6,154 nt of DNA. Source: an uncultured Bacteroidaceae bacterium. GTDB lineage: Bacteria > Bacteroidota > Bacteroidia > Bacteroidales > Bacteroidaceae. The translations under genes were made by a program, and so were the position numbers. The DNA lies in the NCBI GenBank assembly GCA_904501775.1, contig CAJGCJ010000111.1:1-6154 (forward strand). Reading direction: 5' to 3'. The notes below the pieces were generated by a model. It did no database searches, was not told where the DNA came from, and was given only the letters and a program-made list of their open reading frames with translations. The first letter of the stretch is position 1. Every line of letters begins with the position of its first letter. Shown here one piece after another: positions 1 through 5,384 of this stretch.

Positions 1-816
1 CAGGCCAAGGGTAAGGCACGTCTTAACTCATACGAGAGAATGCTTAACGAAGACCAGAAAGAGCGCGAGGAGAAACTCGAGATATTTATCCCCAACGGCC
101 CCCGTTTGGGTAACAAGGTCATCATTGCCGACCACCTTGCAAAATCTTTCGGCAGCAAGACTCTCTTCACCGACCTTAACTTCACACTGCCCCCCAACGG
201 CATTGTAGGTGTCATTGGTCCTAACGGTGCCGGTAAGACAACTCTTTTCCGCATGATTATGGGTCTTGAGACACCCGACAGCGGTTCGTTCGAGGTAGGT
301 GAGACAGTAAAGCTCGCTTATGTAGACCAGAATCACAAGGATATCGTTGCCGACAAGAGCGTATACGAGGTAATGAGCGGTGGTAACGAGCTCATGCGTC
401 TGGGCGGTAAAGAGATAAACGTACGTGCTTATCTGTCACGTTTTAACTTCTCGGGTGCCGATCAGGAGAAGAAGTGTGGTGTACTCTCAGGTGGTGAGCG
501 CAACCGTCTGCACCTTGCAATGGCATTGAAAGAGGGCGGTAACGTACTTCTGCTCGACGAGCCTACCAACGATATCGACGTAAACACTCTCCGTGCATTG
601 GAGGAGGGTCTCGAGAACTTCGCCGGCTGCGCCGTTGTAATCAGCCACGACCGTTGGTTCCTCGACCGTATATGTACACACATTATAGCATTTGAAGGCG
701 ACGGCAACGTATACAGCTACGAAGGCTCATACTCGGACTACGAAGAGCACAAGATGAAGCGTCTTGGTATAGAGGAGCCCAAGAAGGCACGCTATCGCAA
801 GCTGATGGAGGATTGA
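1..816 (+). CDS. ettA: Energy-dependent translational throttle protein EttA (ABC-F ATPase), C-terminal half, 5' end outside window
   Basis: EttA is a cytoplasmic ABC-F ATPase that binds the ribosomal E site and gates entry into elongation according to energy state. The reading frame is open from base 1, and the first ATG (40) is internal, so the gene continues leftwards. About 271 residues remain of a family usually near 555-560, covering the end of the inter-domain linker and the whole second ABC domain. Visible motifs are the linker segment EIFIPNGPRLG (nt 91-123), Walker A GPNGAGKTT (217-243), signature LSGGE (484-498), Walker B VLLLDEPTND with the catalytic Glu (544-573), and the His switch SHDRWFLDR (643-669). 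The linker plus the close match throughout to EttA, as I remember it, distinguish it from Uup and other ABC-F members. The first ABC domain and the ribosome-contacting arm are outside the window. Codon use is biased to GGT, CGT and AAC-type codons, which suggests high expression compared with the genes downstream. Confidence 0.95.
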   Translation, partial: QAKGKARLNSYERMLNEDQKEREEKLEIFIPNGPRLGNKVIIADHLAKSFGSKTLFTDLNFTLPPNGIVGVIGPNGAGKTTLFRMIMGLETPDSGSFEVGETVKLAYVDQNHKDIVADKSVYEVMSGGNELMRLGGKEINVRAYLSRFNFSGADQEKKCGVLSGGERNRLHLAMALKEGGNVLLLDEPTNDIDVNTLRALEEGLENFAGCAVVISHDRWFLDRICTHIIAFEGDGNVYSYEGSYSDYEEHKMKRLGIEEPKKARYRKLMED

Positions 817-839
817 TTTCAGTAGCACATCCTTCATTG

Positions 840-863
840 GTATAGTTATTAACCAAACTATAC
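840..863. repeat. Perfect 8-bp inverted repeat before the aminotransferase start
   Basis: GTATAGTT (840-847) and AACTATAC (856-863) are exact reverse complements separated by 8 nt, ending 8 nt before the ATG at 872. The stem is A/T-rich and no T-run follows on either strand, so it is a poor intrinsic terminator. It could be an operator-like dyad or a weak RNA hairpin near the start codon; no regulator can be named. The rest of the 55-nt gap shows no convincing promoter. Confidence 0.4.
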
Positions 864-871
864 AAAACACC

Positions 872-2176
872 ATGAGTGTTATAGAACCACAGATTATAGA
901 TTCCATCGTAAAAGAGTTGGAAATCGAAGATATTGCAAAGGCATCCATCCGTCAGGTGGGTGCCATTGTTCGTACTGTCGAGCAGCGTACAGGAGTAGAG
1001 TATATACATTTTGAGATGGGCATTCCCGGCCTTCCGCCTTCAGAGGTGGGTGTGAGAGCCGAGTGCGAGGCTTTGGAAAGCGGAGTAGCTTCGGTATATC
1101 CTGTTATAGACGGAATAACAGGCCTTAAAGAGCAGGCATCGCGCTTTGTGAAGGCATTCCTTGATGTAGATATAAATGCGTCGGGATGTATTCCGACAGT
1201 AGGCTCAATGCAGGGCTCATTCGCATCGCTGATGCTATGTTCGCATCTGTCGAAAGAGCGTGACACGGTACTTTATATCGACCCGGGATTCCCTGTGCAG
1301 AAGATGCAGGCACAGGTGATTGGTGTCAACATCGCATCATTCGACATTGCCGATTATCGTGGAGTACTGCTCGAAGAGAAACTCGAAGAGTATTTTTCAA
1401 AAGGGAACATATGCGCTGTTCTCTATTCAAGTCCCAATAATCCCACATGGATGTGTCTCAACACGCAGGAACTTGAAATAATAGGACGCCTTGCTGCCAA
1501 ATATGATGTGGTGGTGATAGAGGACCTTGCATATATGACGATGGATTTCAGACGCGACATGAGCCGTCCTTTTGAGCCTCCATTCCAGCCTACCGTTGCA
1601 AAGTATACCGACAACTATATACTGCTGATGAGTGCATCAAAGATATTCAGCTATGCGGGACAGCGCATTGCCATTGCCTGCATATCCGACAAACTTTACA
1701 ACAGACACTACGACTCTTTGGCACAGCGTTACGGAATAGCACGTTTCGGTGCAGCATTTGCCTATGTCTACCTCTACACATTCTCGTCGGGAGTATCACA
1801 TTCGGCACAATATGCAATGCAGGCGATGTTGAAGGCTGCATGCGACGGGGAGTATAATTTTGTGGGCGATATCAAGGAATATGCACTACGCACCGACAGG
1901 ATAAAAGAGATTCTCTATCGCAACGGATTCCACATCGTCTATGACAAGGATGATGAAGAGCCTGTGGGCAGTGGATTCTTCTTTACAATAGGTTATCGTG
2001 ACATGAGTGGTGCCGAATTGCTTAAGGAGTTGCTCTATTATGGAATAAGCGGAATTGACCTGTCGACAACCGGCAGTAGGCGAAACGGAATAAGAGCCTG
2101 CTCATCGAATATAAAACCTCATCATTATGACATACTTGAAGAGAGACTGAGACTTTTTGACATGAACCACAAATAG
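872..2176 (+). CDS. Class I/II fold-type I PLP-dependent aminotransferase, substrate unknown
   Basis: This 434-aa cytoplasmic enzyme should bind pyridoxal 5'-phosphate and transfer amino groups between an amino acid and a 2-oxo acid. The visible fold-type I landmarks are a substrate/cofactor segment GVASVYPVIDGITGLKEQ (residues 71-88), SSPNNPTW with the PLP-contacting Asn190, IEDLAY with Asp218 and Tyr221, the Schiff-base Lys257 in SASKIFSYAGQR with the phosphate-binding Arg265, and a late Arg408 in NGIRAC, in the usual place for binding the substrate carboxylate. Length is normal for the family and there is no signal peptide. The ATG at 872 is chosen because no other ATG lies between it and the ettA stop; the upstream region is A-rich without a Shine-Dalgarno sequence. 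The N-terminal HFEMGIPGLPP segment departs from the usual form seen in aspartate aminotransferases, so I do not assign a substrate. It is followed after 7 nt by the GH20 gene and is probably in the same transcript. Confidence 0.9.
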   Translation: MSVIEPQIIDSIVKELEIEDIAKASIRQVGAIVRTVEQRTGVEYIHFEMGIPGLPPSEVGVRAECEALESGVASVYPVIDGITGLKEQASRFVKAFLDVDINASGCIPTVGSMQGSFASLMLCSHLSKERDTVLYIDPGFPVQKMQAQVIGVNIASFDIADYRGVLLEEKLEEYFSKGNICAVLYSSPNNPTWMCLNTQELEIIGRLAAKYDVVVIEDLAYMTMDFRRDMSRPFEPPFQPTVAKYTDNYILLMSASKIFSYAGQRIAIACISDKLYNRHYDSLAQRYGIARFGAAFAYVYLYTFSSGVSHSAQYAMQAMLKAACDGEYNFVGDIKEYALRTDRIKEILYRNGFHIVYDKDDEEPVGSGFFFTIGYRDMSGAELLKELLYYGISGIDLSTTGSRRNGIRACSSNIKPHHYDILEERLRLFDMNHK

Positions 2177-2183
2177 CAATTTT

Positions 2184-3863
2184 ATGAAAAGAGTTCTCCT
2201 TTTACTGTTTGCTGCAATTACTCTTTCGCTGCAAGCACAGGAACTTTCTCTTGTTCCGTTGCCACAAAAAGTGACAACATACGAAGGCTGCATGCAACTC
2301 GACAACAAGAGTATTGTAGTATGTTACCCACAAACCGATGACAACTCCTATACAAAAGTGATAGACAGTTTTGTGGATGAAATGAAGGTTATAACCGGCG
2401 TAAAGATCAAGAAGAGCTATCCCAAGAAAGCAAATATTGCAGGTGTGTCTGTCATCAAATATACAAAGAAAGGGGATGTGCACATGACACTGCACATAGA
2501 CCCTATGATGTGTGATGAGGAGTATAATCTCTGTATAAAAGAGAACAAGATAGATATAGCGACTGCTACACCTGCTGCGCTTTTCTATGCTTTTCAGACA
2601 CTGAAACAGCTGCTTCCCCGAAATGTGGCGGCAGGTGTTGCCGACAAGAGCATCAAAGAGTGGCGGTTGCCATTTGTAGATATTCATGACAAGCCACGTT
2701 TCTCTTGGCGCGGATTCATGCTCGACGAAGGACGTCACTTCTATGGCAAAGAGGCCGTTAAGAAAGTGTTGGATATAATGGCACATTACAAGATGAACCG
2801 TTTTCATTGGCATCTTACCGAAGACCAAGGGTGGAGAATTGAGATAAAGAAATATCCCGAATTGACAAATACCGGAGCATGGCGCGACAGCAAGGTACTT
2901 GGCTGGGGCGATGTAAAACCCGACGGTATAAGATACGGCGGATATTATACACAAGAGGATATCCGCGAGATTGTAGAATATGCCAAGGAGCATTTTATTG
3001 AGATAATACCAGAGATTGATATTCCTGGGCACTCTCAGGCAGCAGTGGCATCGTACCCCGAGATTCTTGCATGTGACCCTAAGGAGAAACACAACGTGTG
3101 GCTATGGCAAGGAGTGTCGGCCGATGTAATAAATGTATCGAACCCCGATGCTGTGCAATTTGCAAAAGATATTATAGATGAGCTGACAGAACTTTTCCCA
3201 TACCGATATATACATTTGGGTGGTGACGAGTGTCCTACCCATAAATGGGAGAGAAACAGCGAATGTGCAGCCTTATTAAAAGAGATTGGCACGCAGAACT
3301 ATCGCGACCTTCAGTTGAATTTCTATCGACAGATTAAAGATCATATAGCTCAAAAGCCGTCTGAGAAACAGAGAGAATTGATTTTTTGGAACGAGATACT
3401 TCATGGTAACACTGCGCTGTTGGGTAACGATATTACCATAATGGCTTGGATAGGTGCTGATGCCGCTGCACAAAAAGCAGTATCACTTGGTATGAAAACC
3501 ATATTGACACCACAGATACCTTACTACATAAACCGCAAGCAATCGGACAGGCCTGACGAGCCACATTCACAAGGTTACGGAACAGAAACTGTAGAGGCAG
3601 TCTACAACTATGTGCCAATGAAGAATACCCCTGAAGAGTTAAAGTCAAAATATTTGGGCGTACAGGCTAATTTCTGGAGCGAGTGGGTTGTAACTGCCGA
3701 TCATCTGCAATACCTGCTGTTACCACGTCTCGCAGCTGTTGCCGAAGCAGCATGGACTCAGCAGGATAGACGTGATTATAAGGAATTTGAGAAACGCATC
3801 CAGTGCGAACAACTGTTCTACAATTTAATAAACGTCAACTATGGGAAACATATTTTTGAATAA
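2184..3863 (+). CDS. Secreted GH20 beta-N-acetylhexosaminidase, possible 6-sulfo-GlcNAc (sulfoglycosidase) type
   Basis: GH20 enzymes remove terminal beta-linked GlcNAc or GalNAc from glycans by substrate-assisted catalysis. The 559-aa product begins with a signal peptide (hydrophobic core VLLLLFAAITLSL, likely cut after residue 18) without a lipobox, so it should be periplasmic or secreted. Residues about 20-165 form the GH20b-type N-terminal domain and about 170-525 the TIM barrel. Key residues are Arg176 in WRGFMLDEGRHF, Asp214 in HWHLTEDQGWR, His283 in DIPGHS, the catalytic pair Asp348-Glu349 in HLGGDE, Trp422 in AWIG, Tyr448, and Trp498-Glu500 in FWSEW. No additional C-terminal domain is present. 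After Tyr448 comes Asn450-Arg451, whereas many relatives have Asp at the first position; see findings. The ATG lies 7 nt after the aminotransferase stop, which points to cotranscription. The family and fold are certain; the exact substrate (GlcNAc, GalNAc, sulfated GlcNAc) is inference. Confidence 0.95.
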   Translation: MKRVLLLLFAAITLSLQAQELSLVPLPQKVTTYEGCMQLDNKSIVVCYPQTDDNSYTKVIDSFVDEMKVITGVKIKKSYPKKANIAGVSVIKYTKKGDVHMTLHIDPMMCDEEYNLCIKENKIDIATATPAALFYAFQTLKQLLPRNVAAGVADKSIKEWRLPFVDIHDKPRFSWRGFMLDEGRHFYGKEAVKKVLDIMAHYKMNRFHWHLTEDQGWRIEIKKYPELTNTGAWRDSKVLGWGDVKPDGIRYGGYYTQEDIREIVEYAKEHFIEIIPEIDIPGHSQAAVASYPEILACDPKEKHNVWLWQGVSADVINVSNPDAVQFAKDIIDELTELFPYRYIHLGGDECPTHKWERNSECAALLKEIGTQNYRDLQLNFYRQIKDHIAQKPSEKQRELIFWNEILHGNTALLGNDITIMAWIGADAAAQKAVSLGMKTILTPQIPYYINRKQSDRPDEPHSQGYGTETVEAVYNYVPMKNTPEELKSKYLGVQANFWSEWVVTADHLQYLLLPRLAAVAEAAWTQQDRRDYKEFEKRIQCEQLFYNLINVNYGKHIFE

Positions 3864-3907
3864 TATCTCCGATATGCAAAAATATAAACAAATTTAATTA
3901 AAATGTA

Positions 3908-3937
3908 TTGACATATGTTTTATTAACATTATATTTG
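3908..3937 (+). promoter_or_regulatory. Bacteroidetes-type promoter (TTG / TATATTTG) for the lipoprotein gene
   Basis: TATATTTG at 3930-3937 is an exact match to the Bacteroidetes -7 element TAnnTTTG. A TTG at 3908-3910 sits 19 nt upstream, in the place of the -33 element (TTTG consensus, here ATTG). The flank before it (about 3876-3905) is nearly all A/T. Transcription would begin at about 3943-3946, leaving a leader of only about 15 nt before the ATG at 3960, with no Shine-Dalgarno sequence. The promoter separates the lipoprotein from the aminotransferase-GH20 unit. Confidence 0.75.
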
Positions 3938-3959
3938 CAGAAATCAACATTATTCAAAT

Positions 3960-5312
3960 ATGAAAAAGCTAATTTATCTATTGGCAATAATATTTGCCGT
4001 ATCATTTACAACGACTATCACATCATGTGGTGGCGATGATCCTACAGAAGAGAATGGCAACACAGGAAATGGTGGCGGTTCTGAGAACGGTGGCTCTGAT
4101 AACGGTTCAGGAACTATGACACCGAGTCAGCAGAAGAATAAACTCGAGAATACTACAATCAGTTTCCTTGAAGAGTTCGATGCAGCCAATTTCGAAGATG
4201 TTGTAGATCTTGCAACGTACATTTCAGAAGTATATTCCGACTACGACTATGATGCGATAGAGGAGTGGGGAGCAACATGTCTCGAGAGTATGGTCGATTT
4301 TATAGATACATGGACTGATACTGAGGATTATGGCAGTTGGGGATATTATTATACATACAATCAGTATAATATGCTCTTTAAGATCTCTTCATTCAAAGGA
4401 AGTTTCGTGGCAAAGAGTGGAAGATGGAAACGTACCGATGCCAATTATCTCTCTTTCACAGTTAAAGACGAGAATGGCAATGACTGCGTTCTGAAACTTA
4501 CAACAAGCGGAAAAGAGAAAAAGGTATATGTTGGAGACGAAGAAGAGTGGGAGTGGATTGGCTATGATGACAACGATTTTTATGAATATAATATAGATAT
4601 ATACAATAACTATATATATATACCTGCCAATATAAACATAACAATCGAGCGTGCCGGCAACAGATTGGCCGAAGTTGTCATAAATACCGACCTTGCATCA
4701 ATGGCTGGAGAAGAGTTTGACTTGAGCCGTGACAAATACAATGTATCTGCTACATTCAAGCTCAATGACTACTCGGTTATAATGGACAAGTTCAAGTATA
4801 CCCCTGCAGGGGATGGTAGTGAAATTTCATATACCATAAAACATGGTAACAAAAACTTGCTTAATATGACAATGTCGAGCGAGCTTGATGTTGAGAATGG
4901 TGAGTTCTATGGTGCCGACAACAACAACATCAGCATAAATCTGATGGACGCTGTACAGTTCAAAGGTTTCTGCAGCGATGTCAACAGATTGATTACACTT
5001 ATGGACGATGCAGATGAATGTGACGATGAGAGTGAGTTTAAGGAGTATGTCCGCAAAATGAATAATCTCATCAACATAGGTCTATACTACGACAAGAAGA
5101 ATGTAAAATATGCAAATGTAGAACTCGAGGCATTCATATACGAAGATTATTGGGGCGAAGAGTGGTATTATACTCCGGTTATCGTATTCGATGAAGACGG
5201 CACATCGTATAGTTTCGAGGAGTTCTTCAATGAAAGAGATTTCAGAAACCTGATACGCACACTCGAAAGACTTATGGAGGATTACGAGTATCTGTTAGAA
5301 GATGCAGTGTAA
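3960..5312 (+). CDS. Surface-type lipoprotein of unknown function, acidic and Tyr-rich
   Basis: I do not recognise a family with a known function. The 450-aa product starts with a lipoprotein signal peptide (MKKLIYLLAIIFAV core, lipobox around TITSC with Cys23 as the lipidated residue). Directly after the Cys comes GGDDPTEE, an acidic stretch like the Bacteroidetes lipoprotein export signal, so surface display is likely. Residues about 32-51 form a Gly/Asn/Ser linker. The mature part opens with a helical-looking segment (TPSQQKNKLENTTISFLEEF, residues 54-73). A central region (about 140-335) is rich in alternating beta-strand patterns, and an acidic C-terminal helical end follows (about 420-448). 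It is strongly acidic and rich in Tyr, Asp and Asn, with no SusD-like, protease or glycosidase motif seen. It has its own promoter, and a strong hairpin follows 24 nt after its stop. Its neighbour is a TonB-dependent receptor, which makes a role in surface binding possible but unproven. Confidence 0.9.
   Translation: MKKLIYLLAIIFAVSFTTTITSCGGDDPTEENGNTGNGGGSENGGSDNGSGTMTPSQQKNKLENTTISFLEEFDAANFEDVVDLATYISEVYSDYDYDAIEEWGATCLESMVDFIDTWTDTEDYGSWGYYYTYNQYNMLFKISSFKGSFVAKSGRWKRTDANYLSFTVKDENGNDCVLKLTTSGKEKKVYVGDEEEWEWIGYDDNDFYEYNIDIYNNYIYIPANINITIERAGNRLAEVVINTDLASMAGEEFDLSRDKYNVSATFKLNDYSVIMDKFKYTPAGDGSEISYTIKHGNKNLLNMTMSSELDVENGEFYGADNNNISINLMDAVQFKGFCSDVNRLITLMDDADECDDESEFKEYVRKMNNLINIGLYYDKKNVKYANVELEAFIYEDYWGEEWYYTPVIVFDEDGTSYSFEEFFNERDFRNLIRTLERLMEDYEYLLEDAV
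4071..4111 (+). repeat. Imperfect short repeats coding for the Gly/Asn/Ser linker of the lipoprotein
   Basis: Units GGTGGCGGTTCTGAGAAC (4071-4088), GGTGGCTCTGATAAC (4089-4103) and the partial GGTTCAGG (4104-4111) repeat with small changes and encode GGGSEN, GGSDN and GSG. All units keep the frame (18 and 15 nt), so copy changes would lengthen or shorten the flexible tether behind the lipid anchor without breaking the protein. Confidence 0.5.
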
Positions 5313-5336
5313 TTCATCAATTGTAAAAAACTAAAA

Positions 5337-5372
5337 TTGCGGGTGTGCCAAATTGTTTTGGCACACCCGCAA
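5337..5372. terminator. Perfect 16-bp stem, 4-nt loop hairpin between the lipoprotein and TonB receptor genes
   Basis: TTGCGGGTGTGCCAAA (5337-5352) and TTTGGCACACCCGCAA (5357-5372) pair without mismatch around the loop TTGT. The G/C-rich core makes it very stable, and its position 24 nt after the lipoprotein stop suits a transcription terminator. On the + strand it is followed by GATAATTATAC, not a T-run. On the - strand it is followed by TTTTAGTTTTTT, so the classical U-tract lies on the opposite strand. It may work in both directions, mainly against antisense transcription, or act as an mRNA end or attenuator. From memory, GTGTGCC-type hairpins are frequent in Bacteroidales intergenic regions. 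Confidence 0.65.
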
Positions 5373-5384
5373 GATAATTATACA

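Noticed and set aside
837..866. TTG, 19-nt spacer, TATACAAA as a promoter for the aminotransferase
   Set aside because: The spacing fits but the TTTG half of the -7 box is absent, and transcription would begin at about the start codon itself.
2202..3092. Long open frame of 296 codons on the minus strand inside the GH20 gene
   Set aside because: It overlaps a gene with complete GH20 catalytic motifs, its translation is Cys/His-rich without a recognisable domain, and it has no promoter or start context. It is a shadow frame.
3863..3875. Small hairpin ATATC-TCC-GATAT at the GH20 stop codon as a terminator
   Set aside because: The stem is only 5 A/T-rich pairs and no T-run follows. It is too weak to call a terminator, so how the aminotransferase-GH20 transcript ends is unclear.
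4611..4622. (TA)6 tract inside the lipoprotein gene as a phase-variation switch
   Set aside because: The tract is short and lies in a normal Tyr/Ile-coding stretch of an A/T-rich gene. There is no sign of an off-frame allele, and it is compatible with ordinary codon choice.
5353..5382. TTG, 19-nt spacer, TAATTATA as a promoter for the TonB receptor
   Set aside because: Two of the six fixed -7 positions mismatch, the TTG lies in the hairpin loop, and the transcript would begin at or after the ATG.
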